Below, in pieces: positions 17,484 to 25,570 of a stretch of DNA of 64,000 nucleotides. The notes beneath the pieces are model-generated. The model was not told the DNA's origin. It saw nothing but the letters and a program-made list of their open reading frames with translations, and ran no database searches. The stretch covers positions 17,690 to 81,689 of the forward strand of contig NZ_QRVE01000009.1 of the NCBI RefSeq assembly GCF_003462685.1, written 5' to 3'. A program made the translations under genes and the position numbers. This DNA comes from Collinsella sp. AF23-4AC. GTDB taxonomy: Bacteria; Actinomycetota; Coriobacteriia; Coriobacteriales; Coriobacteriaceae. Numbering within the stretch: the stretch's first letter is position 1; each line of letters begins with the position of its first letter.

Positions 17484-17520
17484 TGGAAACGGTGCCGCAA
17501 TCTTGGAAACGGCGCAGCAA
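17484..17520. repeat. 20-bp period direct repeat upstream of amt
   Basis: TGGAAACGGTGCCGCAA (17484-17500) and TGGAAACGGCGCAGCAA (17504-17520) differ at two positions. They lie upstream of amt, in the otherwise featureless gap after the CmpB-like gene. Two helical turns of spacing suit a tandem regulator site. Confidence 0.5.
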
Positions 17521-17579
17521 CGGGCGCGAAACGAACGGGAAATACGCGAGCAAGGGGGCCGTGAACGCACCCGTCCCGG

Positions 17580-18599
17580 CTAGCGCCGGAACAGTTCGCG
17601 GGCTCGGTCGCGGAGATTGGTAGCTCGGATGATGCCCTCATAGCGGTTGATACGCAAGCGCGGGAAGGCATTGAAGAAGCGCAGGTCGCGACGGCTGAGT
17701 GACACGCTCGGCACCGGACGGCTCATGCGCTTGCCGGCAAGGCGGCGACTGAGCGACGGACGTGGCACGCTCGGCGCGGCATCGGCCACACGGCGGGCGG
17801 CAAGCGCCAGACCGCGGGCACCGTCCGAGATAAACGTCGGCATCGAAGCCTTCTCACGCAGGGCATCGAGCGCCGCGTCACCCAGCTCCGCCAGCCACGC
17901 GTTAACGGCACGGCTGCGGATATGCGTCTGCGCCACCGAGTCGATCGCCGAATCGGGAATACGTTCGAGCATAGAGTCGGACGCATCGGCAAGCGACTCG
18001 TTGATGCGGTCCGCAAGGTCGGCCCGGACGCGCTCCAGCTGATCGGACAGACGCTGCCAGCTCGCCAACGAGCACGCCGCGTCGATCATCATTGCGACCG
18101 CGACGATAAAGGCGGACAGCCGCACAATCAGCACCGGCAGATGGCCGAGCAGGCCCAGCAATGCCGGCTCCACTAAACGGCAAATGCACAGCGCACCCAA
18201 GCCAAACGCGCAGGCCCAGTACAGACAGATGCGTCCGTGCAAGTTAAACGGCAAGTGCGAGTAATCCCAAAAGCGAGCGCCCGTTGTTTTTTCCAACAGC
18301 ACGCCCACGCTGTACTCAATCACGCTGCATACGAGCGCTGCAGCGACAAACTGGCTGGAGGCATCCGGAATCCCGCGCAACAGCAGCCAGCAGGCAATGC
18401 CGCCCGCGCCATAGATGGGGCAGCACGGCCCCAGCAAAAAGCCACTGTTGGCAAATCGTCCGTGGTTGAGCATGGCGCAGACTGTCGACTCCCATGCCCA
18501 GCCGCAAAACCCGTAAAAGGCAAACGAGAGCACCAGTGCCGAGAGTGGGCAGGCGGCAAGCGTTGCGCCGTCAAATGCCATGTCGATCGCGGTCCCCAC
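17580..18599 (-). CDS. CmpB-like multispanning membrane protein (putative type IV ABC transporter family)
   Basis: This 339-residue protein has about five N-terminal membrane segments with conserved small motifs (GFLLGPCCPIYGAGG; WDYSHLPFNLHGRICL) typical of the CmpB/PF06541 family. The C-terminal ~150 residues are soluble, Arg/Ala-rich and probably helical. No transport substrate is established for this family. The start is GTG 18599, just three bases after the stop of the HD-domain gene, with GAGAGGG as its ribosome-binding site overlapping that stop; translation of the two is probably coupled. The C-terminal tail is long compared with ordinary members and unrecognised. Confidence 0.82.
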   Translation of the reverse strand: MGTAIDMAFDGATLAACPLSALVLSFAFYGFCGWAWESTVCAMLNHGRFANSGFLLGPCCPIYGAGGIACWLLLRGIPDASSQFVAAALVCSVIEYSVGVLLEKTTGARFWDYSHLPFNLHGRICLYWACAFGLGALCICRLVEPALLGLLGHLPVLIVRLSAFIVAVAMMIDAACSLASWQRLSDQLERVRADLADRINESLADASDSMLERIPDSAIDSVAQTHIRSRAVNAWLAELGDAALDALREKASMPTFISDGARGLALAARRVADAAPSVPRPSLSRRLAGKRMSRPVPSVSLSRRDLRFFNAFPRLRINRYEGIIRATNLRDRARELFRR

Positions 18600-18602
18600 C
18601 GT

Positions 18603-19139
18603 CTACCCTCTCCTCTTTTCGCTCGATGCTTTACTCATGCCATCGTCTGCCTCGTCCTTGCGCGGCAGGCGGCCGGCGACCGTCTCACGCAGCGCACACC
18701 ATTTATCTGCCAGGCACACAATCCATGCCTCACGACACGTCGGCGGCACCGGCACCAGCGGAAACATATGGCGCACGATAATATTCCGCTCGCGCGACGT
18801 CAGCTCAAAATCTTCCTCCGCACGCGCCAGGGCAAAAAATGGATGCCGAAATCCGTGCAGTCGATGGCTCGGGTCGGGGTCGTGCCAGTCATAGAGAAAG
18901 TAGTCGTGCAGCAAGGCTCCGCGCAGCAGCGAGGCACGGTCGACCGAAATGCCAGCACGGCCCAAGCGCTCGGCAAAGGACAGGCTCGCCCGCGCTACCG
19001 AAGTCACATGTGCATAGACCGTCACGTCACCATGCTGGATAAACTCGCGCGTCAAGTCCAAGCGACCCGCCTGGGCCAGCTGACGGGCAGCAAAGTCGAC
19101 CTCGTGCGCGATTTTCTCGGCACGAATGGCATCGGACAT
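18603..19139 (-). CDS. HD-domain phosphohydrolase
   Basis: The 178-residue protein carries the metal-site pattern of HD hydrolases in order: His in VYAHVTS, the HD pair in LLHDYFLYDWHD, further His in HGFRHPF and IIVRHMFP, and Asp in CLADKW. ATG 19139 follows a strong GAAGGAGG site; the longer frame is unlikely. Such proteins hydrolyse phosphate esters of nucleotides or related compounds; the substrate is unknown. It is the first gene of a two-gene unit with the CmpB-like membrane protein three bases downstream, so a membrane- or envelope-linked task is plausible (inference). It is divergent from dxs. Confidence 0.85.
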   Translation of the reverse strand: MSDAIRAEKIAHEVDFAARQLAQAGRLDLTREFIQHGDVTVYAHVTSVARASLSFAERLGRAGISVDRASLLRGALLHDYFLYDWHDPDPSHRLHGFRHPFFALARAEEDFELTSRERNIIVRHMFPLVPVPPTCREAWIVCLADKWCALRETVAGRLPRKDEADDGMSKASSEKRRG

Positions 19140-19367
19140 GCTGCCTCCTTCCAGCGGCCCACGGCGACAAGCCACGGCCTGTGCACAATCGATAAAAACA
19201 TCATGGAACACATCAGTATGGCATCGGACAAAACGTTTTGCCCCACCAGTTGGCGAATTACCGCGCCGCCGTCACATATCAAACGCCAAAATGTGCGAGA
19301 CTGTCTTGTGCAATTGTGCCGGCCGAGGGAGTGCCGGCGCACGATTCGCATGGAGTAACCCACAACG

Positions 19368-21149
19368 ATGCTGCTTACGCAAACGACAACGCCCGAGGAC
19401 GTCAAGGCTCTCGACCGCGCCGAGCTTCCGCTGCTCTGCGGCGAGATCCGTCAGGCAATCCTCGAAAGCTCCGCCGCCGTCGGCGGGCACGTTGCCCCCA
19501 ACTTGGGCGTCGTTGAGCTCACGGTTGCGCTTCATCGCGTGTTTAACTCCCCCATCGACAAGATTGTCTTTGATGTTTCGCACCAGACCTACGCCCACAA
19601 GGCGCTGACTGGGCGCGCGTACACTTATATCGATCCGGAGCGTTATGGTGAGGCTTCTGGCTTTGCCAATCCCGACGAGTCCGAGCACGACCTGTTCGCC
19701 ATGGGCCACACCTCCACGTCTGTGAGCCTGGGCTGCGGCCTGGCGCACGCTCGTGACCTGGCAGGCGATGCGTACAACGTCATCACCATCATTGGCGACG
19801 GCTCGCTTTCGGGCGGCCTGGCGTTTGAGGGCTTTAACAATGCCGCCGAACTCGATAGCAACCTGATCATCATCGTCAATGACAACGACCAGTCCATCGC
19901 CGAGAACCACGGTGGCCTCTATCGCAATCTGGCCGAGCTGCGCGCCAGCAACGGCGCCTGTGAGCGCAACGTTTTCCGCGCGATGGGGCTCGACTACCGC
20001 TATCTGGACGCCGGCAACGATGTGTTGGCCCTCGTCGATGCGTTGCAGGAACTGCGCAATATCGATCATCCCATCGTGCTGCATGTCTCCACCGCCAAGG
20101 GTAAGGGCTTTGAGCCAGCCCAGAGCGACCCCGAACGCTGGCACCACGTGGGTCCGTTTGACATGGCGACTGGACGCAAGCTCTGCCCGGGCCATCCGAG
20201 CGAGCCTGCGCCGCGCACCTATGCCGACATTACGGGCGAGGCGCTCAGCGCCGCCATCGAGCGCGATCCGCAGGTCGTTGGCATCACGGCCGCCACGCCC
20301 TACATCATGGGCTTTACACCCGAGCTTCGCGCTGCCGCCGACAAACAGTTCGTCGATGTGGGCATTGCCGAGGAGCATGCCGTAACCTTTGCCACCGCGC
20401 TTGCGCGCTCGGGCGCCAAGCCAGTCTTTGGTGTGTACGGCACGTTTTTGCAGCGCGCCTACGACGAGCTGTGGCACGACCTGTGCCTCAACGACGCCCC
20501 CGCAACCATCCTGGTGTTTGGTGCGTCGATCTTTGGCACCACGTCCGAGACGCACCTCTCGTTCTTTGATATTTCCATGCTGGGCGGTCTTCCCAACATG
20601 CACTACTTGGCGCCGGCCTGCATGGAGGAATATCTGTCCATGCTGAGCTGGTCGCTCGACCACCGCGAGCATCCCGTGGCGATCCGCGTACCGGGCATTG
20701 GCCTGGTTAGCCGCCCCGATTTGGCGCCCGCCGAGGACACCGACTACAGCGCCGTTCGCTACAACGTGGTGCGTCAGGGCCGCGACGTAGCCGTGCTCGC
20801 GCTCGGCGATTTCTTTGAGCTGGGCGAGCGCGTGGCAAACCGCTTGGCTGCCGAGTACGGCATCGAGGCCACGCTCGTCAACCCGCGCTTTGCAACCGAG
20901 CTTGACCGTGAGTTCCTCGACAGCCTTGCCGCCGAGCATCGCGTTGTCGTCACCCTCGAGGACGGCATCTTGGACGGTGGCTGGGGCGAGCGCGTGGCAT
21001 GTTATCTGGCCTGCACGCCGCTGCGCACGCGCACCTTTGGCATCGCCAAGGGCTTCCCCGACCGCTACGACCCCAACGAGCTGCTCGCTCAGAACGGCAT
21101 GACGGTCGAGAACATGGCCGCCGAAGCCGCGAGACTACTCAACGAGTAA
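19368..21149 (+). CDS. dxs: 1-deoxy-D-xylulose-5-phosphate synthase
   Basis: The enzyme condenses pyruvate and glyceraldehyde 3-phosphate into DXP, the first step of the non-mevalonate isoprenoid route, using thiamine diphosphate. Seen are H41 and H72 of the active site, the ThDP motif GDGSLSGG (143-150) continuing to N171 in IVNDNDQSIAEN, a C-terminal transketolase-type pyrimidine-binding domain (VDVGIAEEHAVTFA) and a final domain at ~460-590. At 593 residues it is slightly shorter than the E. coli enzyme (620). The second half of the ThDP motif has DNDQSIAEN where many have NDNEMSIS, a variant common in anaerobes. ATG 19368 has GGAG upstream. A strong terminator follows at once. Confidence 0.93.
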   Translation: MLLTQTTTPEDVKALDRAELPLLCGEIRQAILESSAAVGGHVAPNLGVVELTVALHRVFNSPIDKIVFDVSHQTYAHKALTGRAYTYIDPERYGEASGFANPDESEHDLFAMGHTSTSVSLGCGLAHARDLAGDAYNVITIIGDGSLSGGLAFEGFNNAAELDSNLIIIVNDNDQSIAENHGGLYRNLAELRASNGACERNVFRAMGLDYRYLDAGNDVLALVDALQELRNIDHPIVLHVSTAKGKGFEPAQSDPERWHHVGPFDMATGRKLCPGHPSEPAPRTYADITGEALSAAIERDPQVVGITAATPYIMGFTPELRAAADKQFVDVGIAEEHAVTFATALARSGAKPVFGVYGTFLQRAYDELWHDLCLNDAPATILVFGASIFGTTSETHLSFFDISMLGGLPNMHYLAPACMEEYLSMLSWSLDHREHPVAIRVPGIGLVSRPDLAPAEDTDYSAVRYNVVRQGRDVAVLALGDFFELGERVANRLAAEYGIEATLVNPRFATELDREFLDSLAAEHRVVVTLEDGILDGGWGERVACYLACTPLRTRTFGIAKGFPDRYDPNELLAQNGMTVENMAAEAARLLNE

Positions 21150-21150
21150 G

Positions 21151-21188
21151 AAAACCTCCGCAAGGAAAGCACCCCTGCGGAGGTTTTT
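21151..21188 (+). terminator. Rho-independent terminator of dxs
   Basis: A nine-bp-plus stem (21151-21161 with 21177-21187) closes a 15-base loop and runs into TTTTT on the plus strand, two bases after the dxs stop codon. Confidence 0.9.
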
Positions 21189-21205
21189 ATTTTCGCGACG
21201 CGATT

Positions 21206-21423
21206 ATCTCAATCTGTAACATCTAGGGCTCGAATTCCCGTCTAACTGTTACAGATCTAGACAAAACGTCTTAGTCCCTGACCTTTGTCTCAATCTGTAA
21301 CAGATAGAGACCTTTTGTCCGTCCAGATGTTACAGATCGAGACATTCGAATTCCCCTGAAGAGAAAATCTCGATCTGTAACAGTTACTCGGCAAAAACGG
21401 CTGCAGATGTTACAGATCGAGAC
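21206..21423. repeat. Array of three palindromes, TGTAACA/TGTTACA, period about 80 bp
   Basis: Three inverted-repeat units stand in tandem between dxs and the alcohol dehydrogenase. Left arms (TCTCAATCTGTAAC or close variants) start near 21206, 21287 and 21368; right arms (TGTTACAGATCGAGAC) start at 21247, 21328 and 21408. Arms are 15-16 bp, spacers ~25 bases and mostly unrelated, and the unit period is 80-81 bp. CGAATTCCC recurs between units. The last arm ends 15 bases before the dehydrogenase stop codon. Confidence 0.9.
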
Positions 21424-21438
21424 AAAGCAGCAAGGCGA

Positions 21439-22641
21439 TTATCGATAGCTTTGCTTGAGGATTTCGACGACGTCGGGGTCGGTCAGCGTCACGGGGTCGT
21501 GACTGAACAGGACGCCGTTGGTCGTCAGGGCATTGTGTGCGATGGCAGGCAGCTCTTCGACCGTAATCCCCCACTCGCTCATGGCGAGGTCGGCCACGTG
21601 GCAGGCCTCCATCAGGCGCGTTAGCTCAGTCACAAAATCGTGCGGATCGCTGGCGGTAGCATTGCCCATCAGGCGCGCCATGTCGATATAGCGCTCGGGT
21701 GCGGCACCGTGATCGATCATCCACGTGTGATAAGCACGGGCGATCATAATGAGGCCCGCGCCGTGCGGCAGGTCATGATGATGCGCACTCATGCCGTGCT
21801 CAAGGCCATGCGAGCCCGTGGTGCCCGAGGCATCCATGGCATAGCCGCCGAGCGTGTTGGCAAACGCAAGGCTCGAGCGCGCCTCCAGGTCATCGCCATT
21901 ATTGACGCACGTAGGCAGCGCCGCGGCGGCTCGACGGATTCCTTCGCGGCAAACCATGTCACCCATGGGCGTGTTGGTATTTGAGATGTAGCACTCAACG
22001 CAATGGAACAGAGCGTCGAATCCCTGATAGGCGGTCAGACGCGCCGGGACGCTCACCATGAGCTCGGGATCAACGATCGAAAGCACCGGGAACAGGCGCG
22101 GATCGCCCAGGCGAAGCTTCTCGTCATTGTCCTCGCAGGACAGGACACCGCCCGCATCGACCTCGGAGCCGGTACCCGCCGTGGTGGTTACGCAAACAAG
22201 CGGCAGCGGATCGTTGGGGATCGGCAGGCCGAGCGCAGTACCGCCATTTACAAAATCCCAGATGTCACCAGGGCATTCGTTACCCTCGGCATCGGTATGC
22301 GGGTTGGCCGCTACCGCGCAGATGCCCTTGCTGCCGTCCATGACCGAGCCGCCGCCGAGCGCCAGGACAAAGTCGCAGCCATGGGCACGCGCCATCCAGC
22401 CACCTGCGTTGACGGTCTCGCGCAGGGGATTGGGCTCAATGCGATCGAACAGCTCATGCGCCACGCCGGCGCGTTCGAGCTCGGCCTCCACGCGTCTCAG
22501 GTATCCAAAGCGCTTGACCGAGTTGCCGCCGGTTGTAACGATGAGCGCTTTGGTGCCGGGCAGCTTCTGCGCGCCCAGCTCGCCCAACTTGTCCGCGCCA
22601 AACAGCACCTTGGTCGGTGCAAAAAACGAATAACCGTTCAT
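21439..22641 (-). CDS. Iron-containing alcohol dehydrogenase (butanol-dehydrogenase type)
   Basis: This 400-residue protein is a group III metal-dependent dehydrogenase. It has the NAD(P)-binding GGGS (96-99), TTTAGTGSE (152-160) and the metal ligands D209 and H213 in FDALFH, with H282 and H293 in SHGLEHGMSAHHHDLPHG. By family it reduces aldehydes or ketones to alcohols with NAD(P)H, a fermentative electron sink; the closest pattern is the BDH/YqhD branch, so NADPH is likely (inference). The start has TAAGGAG upstream. It stands alone, convergent with dxs across the palindrome array. Confidence 0.92.
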   Translation of the reverse strand: MNGYSFFAPTKVLFGADKLGELGAQKLPGTKALIVTTGGNSVKRFGYLRRVEAELERAGVAHELFDRIEPNPLRETVNAGGWMARAHGCDFVLALGGGSVMDGSKGICAVAANPHTDAEGNECPGDIWDFVNGGTALGLPIPNDPLPLVCVTTTAGTGSEVDAGGVLSCEDNDEKLRLGDPRLFPVLSIVDPELMVSVPARLTAYQGFDALFHCVECYISNTNTPMGDMVCREGIRRAAAALPTCVNNGDDLEARSSLAFANTLGGYAMDASGTTGSHGLEHGMSAHHHDLPHGAGLIMIARAYHTWMIDHGAAPERYIDMARLMGNATASDPHDFVTELTRLMEACHVADLAMSEWGITVEELPAIAHNALTTNGVLFSHDPVTLTDPDVVEILKQSYR

Positions 22642-22747
22642 ACGCGATCTCCTTACTTATATATGTGTCGCGTTGCCGCCATTATAGCGACCGCTGCGAG
22701 CGATCATGCCGTCTGCAAAACGCTATTTCAGCTGCAATAACTGACGT

Positions 22748-22796
22748 TTGCCCAGATAAAACCTGCCAAAATAAACCTGTCCCTTTTTGGTAGGTA
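22748..22796. repeat. CTGTCCC-core hairpin repeat, ACCTGCCAAAA stem (family 4)
   Basis: ACCTGCCAAAA and TTTTTGGTAGGT pair around TAAACCTGTCCC. Near-identical 46-50 base copies occur at 32578, 33784, 39529 and, inverted, at 43098. This copy is in the gap between two divergent genes. Confidence 0.85.
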
Positions 22797-22837
22797 GAAT
22801 TACCCATAAGGCAAGTATGTTTCTGAGTTATTTCGTG

Positions 22838-22867
22838 TTGACCCATTTGAGCGGGATAGGGTATAAC
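22838..22867 (+). promoter_or_regulatory. Sigma-70-type promoter of the glutamate ABC importer
   Basis: TTGACC (22838-22843) and TATAAC (22862-22867) are 18 bases apart and ~45 bases before the binding-protein start. This is the clearest housekeeping-type promoter in the window. Confidence 0.65.
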
Positions 22868-22910
22868 TCTACTCAACCGCTAGGGATTTTATTGAGAAAG
22901 GTGTTCTACC

Positions 22911-23906
22911 ATGAGCAAGAACCTCTCCCAGCAGGTCGTTCTCGACCGCCGCGGCTTCGTTGCCGCCACCTTCGCAACCGTCGCCGGCCTTGGTCTTGCC
23001 GGCTGCTCCGACACCAGCGCCGAGGCCGACAAGGGTTCCGCCACCGGCTCCTCCAAGGGCTCCGAGGATACCGAGGTTTCCGCTACGCTCGATGCCAAGG
23101 CGTTCGACAAACTTGTCGACAACGGCCCCAAGGCCGATGACGATGCCATCGCCGCCAGCACCTGGGCCACGGCCGTCAAGGACGCCGGCGTCTTTAAGAT
23201 CGGTGGCGTTCAGACCTCCACGCTCTTCTCCCTCCTCAACGAGAAAGACGGTCAGACCCGCGGCTTCGACGCTGGTATCGCACAGCTCCTGTCCAACTAC
23301 ATTCTGGGCGAGAACAAGGTCGAGATCACTCAGGTGACCTCGGACACGCGCGAGTCCGTCCTGCAGAACGGCCAGGTCGACGCCGTCTTTGCCACCTACA
23401 CCATCACCGACGAGCGCAAGAAGCTCGTCTCCTTTGCCGGTCCCTACTACTACACCCAGCAGGCCATCCTGGTGCTCGCCGACAACGACGACATCAAGAG
23501 CGTCGATGACCTGGCCGACAAGAACGTCGCCGTCCAGTCCGGCTCCAACGGCCCTGCCATCCTGGAGGAGTTCGCTCCCAAGGCCAGCCAGCAGGAGTTC
23601 AAGACCGACGAGGAGGCCCGTCAGGCACTCCAGCAGGGTCGCGTTGACGCCTATGTCATCGATAACAACATGCAGCAGAGCGCCCTGGTCCGCGAGCCCG
23701 GTAAGTACAAGATCGCCGGCAAGCCCTTCGGCAGCAAGGAGCCCTATGGCATCGGCCTGCCGCTCGATTCCGACGGCGTCGCCTTTGTCAACGACTTCCT
23801 TAAGAAGATCGAGGACGACGGCACCTGGACTGAGCTGTGGCAGATCTGCATCGGTGACCGTACGGGCGACACCAATGTTCCCGAGCTGCCCGAGATCGGC
23901 GCCTAG
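22911..23906 (+). CDS. Glutamate/polar amino-acid ABC importer, substrate-binding lipoprotein
   Basis: The 331-residue protein is a family-3 solute-binding protein. The N terminus has a twin-arginine pattern (LDRRGFVAATFA) followed by a lipobox LAGC, so it is probably exported folded by Tat and lipid-anchored at Cys. A Ser/Gly/Glu-rich linker (~30-70) precedes the two-lobed domain, which shows GFDAGIAQLL and the conserved YFATYTITDERKKLVSF-like block (~165-185). It is the first gene of a four-gene importer; a hairpin after its stop would leave it more abundant than the membrane genes, as usual. Closest in pattern to Actinobacterial GluB; aspartate or glutamine are alternatives. Confidence 0.93.
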   Translation: MSKNLSQQVVLDRRGFVAATFATVAGLGLAGCSDTSAEADKGSATGSSKGSEDTEVSATLDAKAFDKLVDNGPKADDDAIAASTWATAVKDAGVFKIGGVQTSTLFSLLNEKDGQTRGFDAGIAQLLSNYILGENKVEITQVTSDTRESVLQNGQVDAVFATYTITDERKKLVSFAGPYYYTQQAILVLADNDDIKSVDDLADKNVAVQSGSNGPAILEEFAPKASQQEFKTDEEARQALQQGRVDAYVIDNNMQQSALVREPGKYKIAGKPFGSKEPYGIGLPLDSDGVAFVNDFLKKIEDDGTWTELWQICIGDRTGDTNVPELPEIGA

Positions 23907-23994
23907 GCAGCGAACCTGGTAACGACCGCAACGAAACCATACGGAAACGCATGATGCACTTTATTGCGGTAAACTGTTTCCTCACTGAGTTGTC

Positions 23995-24025
23995 GGGGCT
24001 TCCGTACACACGGGAGCCCCTTTCC
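23995..24025 (+). terminator. Attenuating terminator between binding protein and permease genes
   Basis: A ten-bp stem with one wobble pair (23995-24004 with 24011-24020) and a 6-base loop is followed by TTTCCTT. It probably sets a higher level of binding protein than permease. Confidence 0.75.
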
Positions 24026-24044
24026 TTATCGGCGGGAGGTCCGC

Positions 24045-24704
24045 ATGAGTCTCTCCGAGCTCTGGTCGCTCTATGGCCAGAACTATATCGACGCGCTGCT
24101 AGCAACCTGGGGCATGACGCTTGAGTCGTTTGCCATCGCCATGGTGCTGGCCGTCGCCGTCACCGTGATGCGCGTGTCGCCGCTCAAGCCGCTGCGCGTC
24201 TTTGGCGACCTGTATGTCCAGGTCTTCCGTAACATCCCCGGCATCGCGCTGCTCATTATCGTCGTCTACGCGCTGCCGCCGCTCAAGGTTGTCCTGCCCT
24301 ACCGCACCTGCGTTATCGTCGCCACGGTCCTTTTGGGTTCTGCCTTTGGCTCCGAGAACTTTATGAGCGGTATTAACACAGTCGGCGTCGGTCAGGTAGA
24401 AGCCGCCCGCTCGCTGGGCATGAGCTTCAGCCGTATCCTCGCCAAGATCGTGATACCGCAGGCGCTGCGCTCGAGCGTGCTGCCCATGACCAACCTCTTT
24501 ATCGCCGTCATGCTCACCACCGCGCTCGGCAGCCAGGTGCCGCTTAAACCGCAGGAGCTCACCGGCGTGGTGAGCTACATCAACACGCGCTCGCTCGGCG
24601 GCGTCGCCGCGTTCTTTATCTCGGCGCTCGGCTACCTGGGCACGGCCTTTGTGGTGAGCCACATTGGCAACTACATCGATAAGAAGGTGAGGATCCTCCG
24701 ATGA
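24045..24704 (+). CDS. Amino-acid ABC importer permease, GluC type
   Basis: The 219-residue membrane protein is a HisM/GluC-type permease with about five helices. The EAA loop is visible as QVEAARSLGMSFSRILAKIVIPQALRS-like sequence around residues 120-147, which contacts the ATPase. It begins after GGGAGG and its stop overlaps the next start by four bases (ATGA), coupling the two permeases. Works as half of a heterodimeric channel with the following gene. Confidence 0.93.
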   Translation: MSLSELWSLYGQNYIDALLATWGMTLESFAIAMVLAVAVTVMRVSPLKPLRVFGDLYVQVFRNIPGIALLIIVVYALPPLKVVLPYRTCVIVATVLLGSAFGSENFMSGINTVGVGQVEAARSLGMSFSRILAKIVIPQALRSSVLPMTNLFIAVMLTTALGSQVPLKPQELTGVVSYINTRSLGGVAAFFISALGYLGTAFVVSHIGNYIDKKVRILR

Positions 24705-25534
24705 GCAAGCACTCCACCTCCGCGCTCACCATGCGCGATGCGCTCTACGAGGCTCCCGGCCCCAAGATGCGCGCCAAGATTCGCATCGGCACCGCTATCT
24801 CGCTTGTTGCCGTCGCCGCGCTCGTCGTCCTCGTGTTGCAGCGCTTTTATGCGACCGGCCAGCTTTCGGTTCACTATTGGTATTTCTTTACGCACCTCAC
24901 CACCTGGAAGTTCCTGCTTGCCGGCTTTGAGGGCACCGTTAAAGTCGCACTCACCGCTGGCGCCATCGCGCTGGTACTGGGCTTAGCCCTTATGCTCGGC
25001 CGTACCAGCGACATTAAGCCGCTGCAGCTGGTCTGCCGCGTGCTTACCGACTTCTTCCGCGGCGTGCCGAGCCTGCTGTTCATCTACTTCTTCTTTTTGG
25101 TGCTGCCCCAGTACAAGATCGCGCTGCCGTCGTTTTGGATGCTCACGCTTCCCGTCGCGCTCGCTGCGGCCGGCGTACTTGCCGAGATCTTCCGCGCCGG
25201 CGTCAACGCCGTGCCGCGCGGCCAGGTCGAAGCCGCCCAGGCGCTCGGTCTCTCCAAGGCTAAAATCACCTTTAAAATCGTATTGCCGCAGGCTATTCGG
25301 TTTATCATTCCGTCGTTGATTTCGCAGCTTGTGGTCGTAGTCAAAGACACCACCGTCGCCTACGTGGTGAGCTACCCCGACCTCATGCAAAACGCCCGCG
25401 TGCTCATTACCAACTACGACGCCCTCGTGTCGGTCTACCTGGTTATCGCGGTCATCTACATCCTCATCAACGTCGCGATCAACAAGGCCGCTGTCTACGT
25501 TTCGCACAAGACCGGCGCGACCATCATCCGCTAA
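24701..25534 (+). CDS. Amino-acid ABC importer permease, GluD type
   Basis: The 277-residue permease has an N-terminal extension of ~30 residues, then about six helices and an EAA loop (GQVEAAQALGLSKAKITFK). It overlaps the previous permease by four bases. The longer N terminus and extra helix are typical of the GluD partner in Actinobacteria. Together with the GluC-type protein it forms the membrane channel. Confidence 0.93.
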   Translation: MSKHSTSALTMRDALYEAPGPKMRAKIRIGTAISLVAVAALVVLVLQRFYATGQLSVHYWYFFTHLTTWKFLLAGFEGTVKVALTAGAIALVLGLALMLGRTSDIKPLQLVCRVLTDFFRGVPSLLFIYFFFLVLPQYKIALPSFWMLTLPVALAAAGVLAEIFRAGVNAVPRGQVEAAQALGLSKAKITFKIVLPQAIRFIIPSLISQLVVVVKDTTVAYVVSYPDLMQNARVLITNYDALVSVYLVIAVIYILINVAINKAAVYVSHKTGATIIR

Positions 25535-25570
25535 CGCTTTACCATTTCTAGTCATAAGGAGCCGAGCACC

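Noticed and set aside
21206..21423. CRISPR-like array after dxs
   Set aside because: Repeats are arranged as three inverted pairs with alternate orientation and ~25-base loops, not as direct repeats with unique spacers, and no cas gene is near.
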